Below, in pieces: positions 11,832 to 24,284 of a stretch of 64,000 bases of DNA. A program made the translations under genes and the position numbers. Source of the DNA: Erythrocercus mccallii (Eukaryota; Chordata; Aves; Passeriformes; Dicruridae). The notes under the pieces are model-generated. The model saw only the letters and a program-made list of their open reading frames with translations. It was not told the origin of the DNA and did no database searches. Where the stretch lies: positions 310,001 to 374,000 of the forward strand of contig VZRG01000273.1 in the NCBI GenBank assembly GCA_013397435.1, given 5' to 3'. How positions within the stretch are numbered: the first letter of the stretch is position 1; each line of letters opens with the position of its first letter.

Positions 11832-14800
11832 TACAGAGATCTCTTCAAGATCACTATATAAGAAAGTCCCTAAGAAATGGCCTTGGCTCTCAGTCATGTG
11901 CCTGCTCGGAATGTCAAATCCATTTTGGTCACACAATATCAAAATTATCCTTTTCTTGAACTGGCTTAACAACAACAGTAAAATGACACAATTTTTTTTC
12001 CATATGAGACCTTCACAAACTGTTTGAAGCATCTCATTTTTTTTCTATAAAACTGTCTCAAGTATTTGAAAATAAAAGTTTCATTTTCATTCTATATGTT
12101 TTAAATGAAGAAAAGGTTAAAAATATTTTAAATTTACCAGAGCTATCCTCTCCCTTCCAAAACCGTAACATTTTGGAAAATTGACTATTTAGCAATTGAT
12201 CTACATTCATTCTTAATTAAAATTTCAGTGAAAATAATCAGTGAAAATTTTAATGAGAAAAGAATATGGGTCATTTTTGAAACCTGGATAACAAAAATAA
12301 CTTTCTCCCAAAAAAATAAAGGGGAACAATGAGTTTATCAATTAAGTTTACCAATTAGTTCAGGTTTTTTTCAAACAGCTTCAGCAGAGGAAAAATTATA
12401 TATCAGCAAATCTGAGTACTATATTGCCAGCATTTAACTGAACACCCCCATTCCTGTTAATTTCCCCAGACATCTCAAACAACCTCATATTTCAGTTGAC
12501 TGAACAAAATATTTGTACTTAAGTTCCAAAAAAAGAGTTTGGGCAATTTGAGTTTCTACACTGCCCACTGAAAATTTCACCGAATTCTTTGCACTGCAGA
12601 AATCAGCAAACAAACGTTTTCAAGTCACAGTATACTAAAGCATTACTGGGACAGTGCTCACTCCTGCTTGGGAAATGGGGTGCTCAGAAGTAGCCATTAA
12701 TATTTGTAGGCAACAGTTTCAAAATTATTGGTATGAAGGGAATATTCCATGTCAGTTACTTTTCAAGGCCAAAACCTGCCATAATTTACCTGGACAACAT
12801 TCCTTCAGTACACACCCAATCAGTGGATGACACAGCCTGTTTGGGGCAGAGCTTCTGCTCTGGCTGCTCAAGACTATTGCAGGGAAAGGGAGGTCATCTG
12901 GAGGTTTCCCTGTTCTTCACTTCAGATCCCCTGACCGCCACAACTGCAGAGATGGAGAAAAAAAGAACATGGCTGGTCTTCAGTGTTACAGCTTAGGATT
13001 CTGAGAAAAGGTGCCTTACTGCTAAAGCAAGGAGTTCACATCATTTGCACCATTATTTGTGTCAGGACTTAATTTGGCCCAGGTACTTCTTCTGGTCACT
13101 GTAAGGTCAAATTAGACCCCACATCAGAAATATTTGATTGCTATTTGTTGATCTTCCTGTTAAAAAGGCATTGGAAAAAATAGCAGTAATTATTTTCATC
13201 TCATAACTATGAATGATTCTTTAACAGATTCATAACAAAATTTAACTCAGAAAATATTCCAAAGCACAGCTCATATCAAAAGTGAAACAAGGAAACAAGC
13301 ATCACTAAACCTCACTAAACCTGACTTTTCTTTGCTAAGAGACACAGCAATGTAAACTTCCCTACCATGTAGTCCTTCTGAGAGTCTTCTAACATAAAGG
13401 TCTGCATGAAATTATTCTCCATAACTAAAATTTAAGAGGGTATGATGTTATCCACTCTGTTGTTTTTAGCAGTATTAAAAAAAAAAAGTCCCACACCTTG
13501 AAGAAACACAGTGAATAAGGGAAAAAAAGTTTCATTATCTTGGAAGAACAGTATTTCTGCAGACAAAATTAGACACCAAATTCACAATACACAGATATTA
13601 ATAACACTCATAGATATATAAAAGTGTAACACCCCTTGGAAATCAACAAGATTTTGGTTTATGTGCAAAGTCAGACCTCTAAATACTTGTAACCAGTCCA
13701 ATTTACTCATTTATAGCCGTCTGATTTACTCATTTAAACCAGTGAAACATCTGAAATCAATAATATTATAAAATTTGGAAGCACAGAAAGTGTTTTCTGA
13801 AGCATCGCGAGTTCAGGTACTTGTTTTACAGATTTCTTAGAGATTCAGCCCTGAAGTCATGAATGCATCAGACTTAATTATTTTAAGAGATAGCTAAAAT
13901 ATTGATAACCCCTCAGTTACAGAGGATAGACCAAAACCATGAACTCTGAAGACTGCCCCAAAAGCTAGAGGGAAATGAAAATAATTGATTTTAATTACAA
14001 ATTTATAATTGGTACTGTTACTATAGACTGTGGTCACTGGTACAGCTGAGCAGCTACACACCTAAGTGAGACAACATCCTGTCCCTTCCTAAGGAAATAA
14101 TGCTGCCCTGCATCTGTGACTACACTGCAGGACCTCTCCCTTTTTTCACCATGTCTGGGTCAAAAGTATGCATCCTTAGTGTACTTTAGTGTGAGGCATC
14201 CTTGCTTGGATTTCCTTTAGAAAACAGTCCAAGTGGTAGCTGAAGAAAGAACAATCCAAGCTGTGGTAAATATGCTGGCCTGCATAATCAGTGTATCTAT
14301 CAAGATACAAGCCCCACCAACAACTGTTCCTGCTGCAAAGTTTAGACAATTTTTCTGTAAGGAACTCAATGAAAACAATGGGGTCTGGATTCCTATGAAT
14401 TTGTACTTGTTGGATCATCTAGTGAAACCCAGACTAACTCCATAATGCATTTGTGATGCCTTTCTCTTGTGCAGATTCCCGAGAGTCCAATATATGAGCT
14501 CAGCTTGCAGCCACTTTGTCAGCATAGCTCCTGGTATCAACTCCCTCTTCTTCCATACATTTCTGAAGCCCATGGACACGTCATTGCTTCAGAACTGCTC
14601 CTCTTCTGACAAATCTGGCTGAAGATTGTCAAGAGTTTGGACATCATGAGGATGGTCAGGAAGAAGAATAAACAAAGGCAGAGACGGACACAGTGACCAC
14701 CTCAGCCTCCTCCCTAGGAAACCAAGCTAAGAGAAAACATGTTTGCAGAATTATGTGCTGAGCTTGTTTCTGTCAAGCGGGTGGCTCTTAGTTTTAATGC

Positions 14801-16149
14801 AAAACACTAACTGGATTAAACCTACTTTGATTAAATAGAACTACTTTTGAAATGTGTGTCGGAGCACTGCAGTGCTACAGAGCTCGGACCTTTTAAGAGA
14901 CTGACAAGAATGTACTGTATTTTTTTTCCCAATCTATTTCAATTACACTTTTATAATGGCAGAATAATGGCAAGATTAGTCTATTTTATCATGATTAAAT
15001 CTTGATTAACATGTTAAATAACCATTGTACACTAATTAACTCTATTAAATGCAATGTCCAATACATTGTTCTACTTCTGTAGACTTCCAATGAAAAAGTA
15101 ACTATGATTAGTATGATTATTTCTTTTACAGTGTTTTTAGGATCTAACAGAGTATCACTAAGGACTAAATATCTTAAAGTATGATTTTGATAAGCTATTT
15201 GAGAAGACTTCATTTTGAAGGAAAGTTGCAGATAAGTTACAATATGAACAGAAAATAATACATTATTTTAGAGAGCATTGCCAAACATGCCCTGTGCTAT
15301 CTGAACACTGCAGATATAAAATTTAAATCTGTACTCTTGTAAGGACAGCATGAAGTTGAATTTTAGATAACCTTCAGTTCAATTATGTGAAGTGGCATTA
15401 TAGTATTTTACAGGATGCACAGATGAAAAGCCATTACCAGGGATTTGTCACTATTTCACAACTGTGAACAACTCTAGGCAAGGCTTTTAACCAGCAGTTA
15501 AAAGCTCCCTTGTGTCTACATCTTGCAGTAACTTTTTATTCCACTGGAAACACTTTAAACATCTAGTTTCCTCTGTCATGAGCACTCACAGGAACTCAGA
15601 CATCTGCAGTCTGATTTCCTTGTGTTGCAAATATCCTCTCAAAATACAAAATGAGAGCAGCCATCACTGTAAGCCAATTTATGCCAGGTTTTCAGCTAAC
15701 TCTTAAATACAGTTGGCGTTTTTTGTACACACAAACATATGGACTGAACTGAAATGAATAAGAAATAGATTTTTGAAATGTGCCTATCCTCTTCATGAGA
15801 TGTTTCAAATGTGCAGTGGGTGATGACATGAGGTGCCCAAACTCAGACTCGTCTAACTCAGGGCATGGAGCTAAGGCACCTCCACCTTCTTAAAAGTCAC
15901 TGAAGGAGCTCATGCACCTCCGCGTGCCAATTTAGAGACCAGGTATAAAAACAAAACAACACTTCTTGCTATGATAGAAATGAGCAATAGTTGCATATGT
16001 TGCTTCCAACAAAAGGCACAATTTTACTTCAAGAAGCACAAATGAACAGCTAGGATTTGTCCACCCCGGTACTGTGTCCTTTTCTACTTCTCTTCAAATC
16101 CTACAAACATAACAAAAGTACATTGTAAGGCAGTAAACTTCAGTTCGGT

Positions 16150-17040
16150 GTTATATAGCAGCTTTCCAGATAATTGTATCCACACAAGGAAAACCTGACC
16201 AGCAGAAGCCTGTGTCAGCCTGTGTCACTGTGTCCGGAAGCTGCAACCTTCTGGCCTTTAGGCGCAATGGCCAGGAGCTGGGGTTGATAACACAGTTGGC
16301 AGGGTAGAGGTTCACCAGGCAGGTGGCATGTGCCATTGTCCTTGAGTCAAGCAGGGGTCAGGGATGGTGGCCAGCTTCAAAAGGGAAATCATGAGGCAAT
16401 TTTGAGGTGATGAGACAGGTCGGAGGTCAAGCTGGGAAGCCAGATCAAGTCCTGTGGAGTAGCCAGGGCTAGACCAAGCCCTGAGGTCTTTGAGAAAGGC
16501 CCATGTTGACAAGTCAGGTCTGAGGTCAACCCAAGCAATCAGTCCATGGGTCTCAGTGTAGATCAACAGGGCCCTTGGCCAGGCACAGACACAGCTGTGG
16601 CTGAGCTGGGAAAAGACAGTCATAGCTCAGGCAGACACTGAAGATCCAGGGCTGCAGAGCCCAGAGGTAGAGGATATGGCGTGAAAACCCAAATGACAGT
16701 ATTTCCCGTTGTTGGTAGGACAGCACTGTGTCTCTCCCCAGACACAATGCACCAGACATCACCTGCCAGGCACCTTCTCCATCTGCCCAGAGTGCAAGAG
16801 AGAGGTGCCAAGAGCTGGCAGGTCACCCCTGCCTTATAGCAGAGGCTTGCTCTCAGCAGTCCTGAACCCCCAAAATTCCCAACCAGCCCCAGCACAGCTC
16901 TGTCCTATCCCCTGGGCCCATCCAAGAGGAGGGCGTCCCCCTTGTCACACCATCACACAGACCTCTGCTCACCCTGGGACCAGATGCCTGCACTCCTTTC
17001 CTCCCTTCACATGATGCAGGAAAAGCTGTTGCACACATTG
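16150..17040. repeat. GC-rich block, possible decayed interspersed repeat
   Basis: About 890 bp stand out from AT-rich flanks by higher GC and by recurring degenerate words around AGGTCA, CAGGTC and CAAGCTGGGAA, notably at 16340-16540. On the minus strand these read as repeated GACCT-type words. Several overlapping frames occur on both strands, which is typical of GC-rich non-coding sequence, and none is recognisable. No LTR termini, poly-A signal arrangement or CR1 3' end is visible. A similar CAAGCTGGGAA word occurs near 63620. I infer an unclassified old repeat or an internal degenerate minisatellite, but cannot name a family. A GC-rich non-coding transcript is the alternative. Confidence 0.4.
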
Positions 17041-20000
17041 GGACTCCATGACATTGAGAGGTCTGCCCGTATGGGATGCAATTATGCTGAATATTTTCAT
17101 ACAGCTCAACAGAAATGTAAATGTCAGCAACAAATATCTTTGTCAGATTTCCAAAGAATGAACAATGTACTCACACACAGAAAAAAGGGATTGTTTCTGA
17201 ACATGATCTCTGCCTTCAGGCTGTAGGTCAATGCCTTTTTAGTGGTCTCCATCAAACTTTGTTTGAAATTATGTTAATAACTGGCAGAATTTTTTAATTA
17301 GACCACCAAATGGCAACCTTAATGCACAGGATATACAGTCATTGGCTTTTACTTTGAATTTCTTTTATTGTCTAGAGTAAAAGAATCAGCAAGAAGAGGA
17401 ACTGGTTACTACAAAAGCATGATAACTACTTCAATCCCTAGCTATAAACATACAGTATTAATCAATTAACGCAGATCACATACGTCAAGGAAAAAAGAGA
17501 GTATATAGGATGAAGTCAGCATAATCCTTTTGTATAGTTTTATGAATGATCTAATGTTGAAACTCAAGATACTTCAGATTTACAGCAATACATAAGCAGA
17601 CAGTAGAATCAGAATTAAATTAAAGAGGTGCTCCATATTAATAATTTTTTAAAAAAGAAGTAATTGTTTCTGGTGAACTTAAGAGATTTTGATATTCATT
17701 GTGGAATAAAAATGCATCATGACTTTCCACAGTCAGAGCTGAATCAGAAAAAGAAACCCTTTTAGCAAGAGCCCTTAAAAATTAATTATATATTCATGCC
17801 CATATAACTTTACCACATGCTTACAATTATCCATTACCTTGAATGTATTTGAGAATAAGAAACAAATTCTTCTGAACTTAGGAATAAGTTAAAATGGTCA
17901 CAAACACATTTGATCTCTTAGTACACTTTTTTTTAAATGAGCTTTATCATAAAGGGCATTTTCAGAAATAATTAACTACTACTTCTGAAAGGGAAGTACT
18001 TTCAGACCCTCTGATGAACCATTTCATGTATTACTATTCCTTGCCATCCTTTGCATTTCCAGTACACAAGTCTTTGTTACTTCTCCATCAGAATGTCTGT
18101 GCATACATGCATATACATGCATATTATACAAATAAATTTATTGTTGTCTGCAGCTGTATAAAGTTTAAGAAAATTTAGCTCAGCTCAGAAGTCTTTAATT
18201 CTCTCATTCTTTACACATATTCATTAATGTTTCAATTCACAATCTGAAGGAAAAAAGAAAACAAAAATAAAGATATATTGAACTGAATTTAAAAAGGAAC
18301 TTATTGATGAGAATTTTGAGGGCATAAACCCCCTTTTGATGACAGCTCACGTTTTATATGAAAGTAAGTGTGTGTTCACCAGTTAAGCTTCCCTATCCAC
18401 AGGCTTAAATTGCAAGTCCATGGAAATAAGTTATTTGATTCCTTGGAAACAATTCAACTGAATCAATTTCTAGTTATCTTTGGTCATGTTTTTTAAATTA
18501 AAAAAAAAAAAACCAACAAAAATTTTTATTATTCTATAACTGGCTTTTCATGTGAAGAAAGTATCATGCATTTATAATTTTGAATACTCCCTAACTACAT
18601 AATTTCATGTGAAGACTTCCCCTGATATTGTGTGTAGTTGTGTGGCATTGATTTCAGAATAAGCTTCTAACTCAAGGTGTGATCAGTTATATAGACAGGC
18701 TCACTGCACTTTCTTATGTCTGAAATATCCCTGGAGGCTTTTACCATTTCTCAGTGTCATAGATTTTAATTGTTATGGAGTGCAATCCAAAATTACTGAA
18801 CACAAAGTATCTCTCACTTTAAGTACAGGACATGATAATCGCAAGAACCCCATAATCCAAAATATAAGATGCATATAGAGACTAGTCCACAGTCTATTGA
18901 GGTCAAAGTCCATCATAAGTTGTATTATGCCAAGATCATGAGTTCATTAATTTGCTATAATTTCCTCTCAAAATTCCTTCTTAGAAGGGAAAAAAATATA
19001 TTCCATAACAACAAGATAATTAGACCTCAAACATATTTCATCTTCACGTGTAATATTTCTTTAACAGTCATAATAATGCAAAGTAAATTAAATCCCCCAT
19101 ATATAATGAAGCCAAATCAATGTTTTAATGTCTCTGAATGCAATCATAAGTGAAATGCTTATGCTTTTAATACCAAAAGAGGAATTAAGACATGCTTAGG
19201 CTGGAAGAACAAATGTTGACCAAAATGTAGGTAAGCATTTTAGCACAAAACTTGTAAACTTGTGCCTCCTGGACACCCATGAAAACATGCATTTCAAACT
19301 GACTCAAAGTTCCATGACTCAGTGCATTTCTGCAGCAATGAGATTAAATTATTAACCTGAACTGAGTAGCAAAACACATGCACCTGTGCAGTTTGACCCT
19401 AACCACACTGCTTTTGAACTGGAACTAGATCATACCTTGCTCACACCATCACAGACAATAACTGAAAATATAAAAGGATAAAAAAAACCAAACTCATATT
19501 AACAATAAGAAAGTTAAAACTTGTTGAACTCTCCAGAATTTGTGGGGTAAGGTGAGACAGGGAGATACAGGAGCTTCAATAAATGGGAATGGATTTATAT
19601 TTAAAGTTTGGTTGACAGTACTGCTACACCACAGGATTGGAATTCAGGTCTGGGTTTCATTGCTGCCCATGTCACAGACACATAATGTGATTTTTAGATG
19701 ACCCACCATAATCTTAGTTCATTTAGATACCAACATACGTATTTACAAGAGACAAATTAGATGCTTGTAGGAGGCAGGTGCCTAAAGCACCTTTCTCAGT
19801 CAGTGCAAACCTTATTCTGTCTCCAACACTACAGCATAAAATGGGAATAAAGGCATCCTGCATACACATTTTCCTCTTCAGATTTTCCACATTTCAAGGG
19901 CCCATACTGATTCCCTTGTCCACGTTTTCTTTGTACATCACCTAGCAAAAAACCTCAGGATTATTATAAAGCCTGAGGACTTTAAATAAAGTGATATACC

Positions 20001-22100
20001 AGAATGTACTTAGCACACTCTCAATACAGCCTCTACCAGAACAATTTCTCACTGTTAGCAACAACCTTTCGTGAAACACAACATGTCAGTGTACTCTCGG
20101 GGAATTTGGACAGTTTTCTAATTAATTTCTGAACATTTGTAGCACAAACCAAGCATCAGTAAATTATGCTTAGAGTATTTGGAACACTTCCAACCTCATT
20201 TTCTTCTATTCTCCCTCTTCTTTCACTAGAAGAGGCAGATACGGTTAAAATCACACAGCAAAAATATTTCTTTGCAGAGCACTTGCAGCAATTACCGTTT
20301 TTATAAACCTTATTCTTTTATGCTTAGGGTTTGTCCTCAGCTGATCTTGTTTCAGGTCAAGAAGTGACCCAATAAATGCAAGAAGCAGATACTCTAGACT
20401 TCCTGCTTAAATATAGTTCAATATAAAGCATGTTAATGGTAAAGTCTCTCAAGAGCACTTATGAGACAGAGAAACACTTAAAGGAATTATTTATATACTT
20501 GTTTACATTAGTATTTATAGCATTACCCTTAAAATTATCACTTCACCACATAAAATCCACTGTACCTATAAAATGTTACATTGAAAGCAAACCAATGAAA
20601 TAAATAATGCAGGTCTATTTCAGATTATCCACTTGCACTGAGTCACAAACCTACTTAGGCCTGTCAAGTTTAACTCAGGACTTAGGTGAAAGGTCTTGGT
20701 AAGAGTCTCATTCAAAGTCCACATTGCATAGCTCACATGTTGGCAAAACATCTCCTTTCGCAGTGCTGCAGGGAGTAAGGCCAGGGTTGTCCTACTGTGG
20801 GTCCCAAACCCAAGAGTTTTCTCAAATGACACATTTTATTTCCTGATTTGAAAGTTAAGGGGCAGCACCAGGTTCTTTCTGAAAAAGTTCTTCATCTAAT
20901 TGTCAGGTATGTCATTAAGAAAAACATCACCAAGACAAACACTTCTCCCACAACTGATTGTGGTGGCTTCCTTCCTAAAACTTGGAGTTCGTCTGCCCTG
21001 GCAGCCGCAAATATATAAACTGCTGCAGTACAAAGCAAAGACTGAGGCAGTCAAATCAACCAGATCCATCCACCACAACAACACTCGCTTCAATTCCACT
21101 TCTATATTACACATCATCTTTACTATGGTCTAATGCTGCCCCTCATAATACCCCTCCCACAAAGCAAGCAACCCCTTTCAGTAGCTCAGTTACCGGGCTC
21201 AGTGTACAGACCCTGTAAAAGTCATTACGGCAATGTAATTTCTAGAACTCGCATTTTCACTATAGCAAAATCTCACAGGGATCAGACCCACTTATGGTCT
21301 TAACTAAAACTAGCCATCTGACTTAATTAACATTTAGAATTCATCAAACCTTGCAGGGCTCATACTGGGCTCTGGGGCAGGTTGGCAGTGCTCACATTGG
21401 GCTCCTGCTGGGTCTATATCTCTGGTAGCAGCATTTTTCCACCAGATGACACACTTGGTGTTAAAGCACAGGAAGAGTGAAACTAAAAAAAAAATCAGTT
21501 TCACAGTATCTCCGCGTCACACAACGCACCACACAGCACAGGGAGAACAGGAGGCAGAAACAGTAAGAGCAGCAGGAACTAAGAGAGACTGACATTGCCC
21601 TTATATATTTGCTCCAACAGTTGTAACCCAACAGCAGTTGTGTCTTTGTTAAATACCTTTCTGTGCAATACAAATCTTGAATGTATTTTTGTTTCTCTCT
21701 ATATACGCACATTGATATTAAAAGCAGCATAAAGATTTGTTTCTCTGAAGGTCCCACCGATGATGAAAAAGATTCCCAAAATTGGGAGTAACATCAATGG
21801 GGGAACAGACTTGCATTTGGGCCATCCAAAGCATTTAAATTTTTCAAGACCACAGTTCTATACTCAGACCATCTAACACTGATGGACAGACAGCTGCTGC
21901 TCATGGTCATGGTTGCTTCAGGTGGGTCTGGAGAAGACCTATGGAATCCATAGGGATCTACAGAGATCTATCTCTTTATAAGCTCTTTTCTCTTTATGAC
22001 CTCATAGTACATAGTCTTCACACAAGCCTGCTCTGCATTTCTTCCTTCTTTGTACCCAAGTGGCAAGTTACCAAGTAATACTCAAGTAACCATCAGAGAC
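17041..22100. other. AT-rich non-coding DNA
   Basis: This is unique, AT-rich sequence with short A runs (for example 18500-18513) and alternating ATGCATAC words near 18105-18125. The only frames are 60-98 codons and unrecognised. No repeat element, RNA gene or convincing exon pair is seen. Confidence 0.6.
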
Positions 22101-22114
22101 ACAGCATTCTTTTG

Positions 22115-22160
22115 ATGACCTTAATGTGTGATGACTTGATTAATTAGACTTTATGAAGTG
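22115..22160 (+). promoter_or_regulatory. Homeodomain-type motif cluster, copy A
   Basis: The sequence contains TTAATGTGTGATGACTT (22121-22137) followed by GATTAATTAGAC, that is, several TAAT/ATTA cores close together. A 16-of-17 match to the first word occurs at 22931-22947. Homeodomain proteins commonly bind TAAT cores. Regulatory function here is inferred only from motif density and recurrence, and AT-rich DNA contains such cores by chance. Confidence 0.25.
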
Positions 22161-22420
22161 TTTTGTTTTTCTGCTTTATGCAAAAATGTAGCTGAATGTA
22201 AAAAACCTGTTCGTTAAGAACTAGCATGAGATTAAGTACTTCCAAATTGTTTAAACACAATGATATTGAGAAAATGTCAGCTGTAGAAATATACTTTTCC
22301 AAAGTGCAATATAAAGGCAAACTTCAAACATTTTGCATGAATTTCCACTACAATTTGAGGTTTTACCTTCTTAAAGCTTCAGAAAATTTTTTGTACTTTG
22401 ATGTTCTGTTCCTCAGAGAA

Positions 22421-22435
22421 TTATTATTATTATTA
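22421..22435 (+). repeat. (TTA)5 microsatellite
   Basis: Five perfect TTA units occur in otherwise unique sequence. Confidence 0.95.
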
Positions 22436-22899
22436 AGAAATGCATCATAAGTCCTACATTTTGTCATATTTGAAGACTCTAGTATTGTTAAGACACAAAG
22501 CCTGTACATTCTTTTCACTGCATAGCAGTGGCTGCAGGCACCGAGAAGGAGTAATGCAAGTGCATGAGAAAAGCAAAAAATATCAAATTCCAACACAGGT
22601 CTTTCCTGAGAAACTATTAATTTTCTACAGGGCAAAAAACATATTTGGTGGCAGTGAAAATATGACAACTCTATCTATCAATCCAATCAAGTTTATCATG
22701 AGGTTTAAGTATTTCTTAACTGTCAAACTATAACACGTCCCTAGAAATAATAACCTACATTCTGAACTATCTGCCAAAAACACACAGGATAAAAAAAAAG
22801 ACACAAAAGATGACTCCCAAACCATAAATAATATTTTTTGCAGTCATACTTGCATCCTTATTCCTGAAACCAATTTAGAAAACAATTGGACAGGGCAGC

Positions 22900-23340
22900 C
22901 TGGGAATAAAGAATCATTTGCCATTAGACTTTAATGTGTGATTACTTAGTAATGTAATTGAAAGCATGACTGTAGCACATTGCCAGCTTTCTATTGCCAG
23001 GAGATTACATTGTAAATGATACAGAGCATTTCATGACTTTTTTTTTTATCCCATATTTTTTGTGACAAGAAGTTTTGCTTAATATTTGAATTTGATTTTC
23101 TTTCTTAAATACTGCAGAATTTGTGGTTTTTTGCAGTGTTTGTGGGAAGGAGGTGTGGCGACAGAGAGTTGATAGGTCTCAATTCATCGTTAACATGAGA
23201 AAACATAAGATACTAATTGCCATGATTGCATTGGCAGATTTGTGGTGAAGGCCAATGATGTCTAAGCATATTTAACTGAGACAACAATGCGCCTTTAGGA
23301 CTCTATTTTTGGCTCTGATTCTGTGAATTACAATTAAATC
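22900..23340. promoter_or_regulatory. Conserved-looking non-coding block rich in TAAT/ATTA cores, motif copy B
   Basis: The block carries TTAATGTGTGATTACTT (22931-22947) followed by AGTAATGTAATTG, GATTACATTGTAAATGAT near 23003, and TACTAATTGCCATGATTGC near 23211. A CTATTTTTGG word (23303-23312) resembles CArG/MEF2-type sites. Apart from one T-run near 23039-23047, it is more complex than its surroundings. No open frame or repeat explains it. An enhancer is the simplest inference, and comparison with other birds or reptiles would decide. Confidence 0.3.
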
Positions 23341-23666
23341 CAAGAACTAATTGTGCAGCTTATGTCTGTTGGAGCAACTTCCTAAAAATGTGCTGACTTA
23401 TACTGACTGTACCTGCTGGACGCCTGACCCAAATCATCATACTCTGCAAAGTCTCATGATGTTTAAAGGCTTGATCTTCAACCAAGGTAGCCAGGCAAAG
23501 CTGGGTGGGCTTTTGGAGGAGGTTGTGTCCTTTTACACATGCAGAGACCCTAGACCTTCATTAAGAAGCTGCACTGACAGCTAAAGAAAAGCTACAGAAA
23601 TTTAGGGCTCCCCTCTTGCACAGAAAGCATTGACTTAGCAGTGTTTCCCCTCCTTTGTCTTTACAG

Positions 23667-23731
23667 CCTTTCCCTCCAAGCATCCTGTGGCTTCAACAAC
23701 TTCCATAACAAAAATCCCAAAGGCTTTACTG
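23667..23731 (+). other. Exon-like 65-nt segment
   Basis: A strong pyrimidine tract (CCCCTCCTTTGTCTTTACAG, ending 23666) precedes the segment and CTG|GTAAGG follows at 23732. Two of three frames are open. One reads as a Ser/Thr-rich peptide (FPSKHPVASTTSITKIPKAL). I do not recognise it. Because 65 is not a multiple of three, skipping it would shift a reading frame. With no neighbouring coding exon and no transcript evidence, it may be a chance pseudo-exon. Confidence 0.25.
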
Positions 23732-24237
23732 GTAAGGGGAGCTTGTTACCCCAGACCACCTAACATGGCTAAGTCATCCTGGCTGGGTAACTCCTTCCTT
23801 CTCAGAGTCCATCTAGATCGCAAAAATTACTCTCAACAGAAAATAATTAAAAGTTCAAGTGTTTTTGGAATGCTGGGATCTTTGCCCATGTAGACTGGGG
23901 TAAAAATCATTCCTTGCTAGTCCTTGTACAAAGAACCTGTGTCATCCCATCCACATGAGCCCCACGCCCAAGGAACTTGTCTGGCCCAGCAGTCTCTCTA
24001 TACATACACCATAGACAAACACCATTAGACAAATTCAGTAGAACTGTGCTGCCACAGAACTATCTATCATCAAATGCTATAGCATTCATATTTGATTGTT
24101 TGATGCCTTCAGATCGCCTAAGACATGCATTTCACATTTTAAGGGCAGAGGTTTCTGGGATTTAAAACCCACTCTGATGAGAGAATTCAAGGGGGAACTG
24201 TGAGGAGCTGAAATTCACAGCCATTTCTCCCTTGCAG

Positions 24238-24284
24238 CCCATTCTCACGCGTTTTTCATCAAAAAAGCAGGGAATGGAGTCTGA
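24238..24284 (+). other. Weak exon-like 47-nt segment
   Basis: CATTTCTCCCTTGCAG precedes 24238 and TCTGA|GTAAGG follows at 24285. One frame is open. The donor is weaker than consensus at the -1 position. It lies about 500 bp after the 23667-23731 segment, close for two exons in such AT-rich DNA. I treat it as a low-probability candidate. Confidence 0.12.

Larger units (their letters stand above)
9861..16150. other. AT-rich non-coding DNA with several A-rich tracts
   Basis: No recognisable gene is present. The region is marked by poly-A or A-rich tracts at 9974-10056, 10679-10696, 11131-11199 and 11481-11515, some of which could be tails of decayed retroposons or simple slippage products. Frames are at most 127 codons (11649-12032, minus) and unrecognised. 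A good-looking acceptor before 14475 is followed by 44 open codons and a stop at 14607-14609, but no paired upstream exon is evident. The rest is unique sequence. Confidence 0.5.

Noticed and set aside
11649..12032. 127-codon minus-strand frame
   Set aside because: No family resemblance or exon boundaries. It is probably chance.
14475..14609. Terminal-exon-like segment with 44 open codons and a stop after TCTCTTGTGCAG
   Set aside because: Only an acceptor match supports it. The peptide is unfamiliar and no partner donor could be assigned.
16709..17226. Overlapping 101- and 94-codon plus-strand frames in the GC-rich block
   Set aside because: Frames occur on both strands at once and the products are unfamiliar. 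They are explained by low stop-codon frequency in GC-rich sequence.
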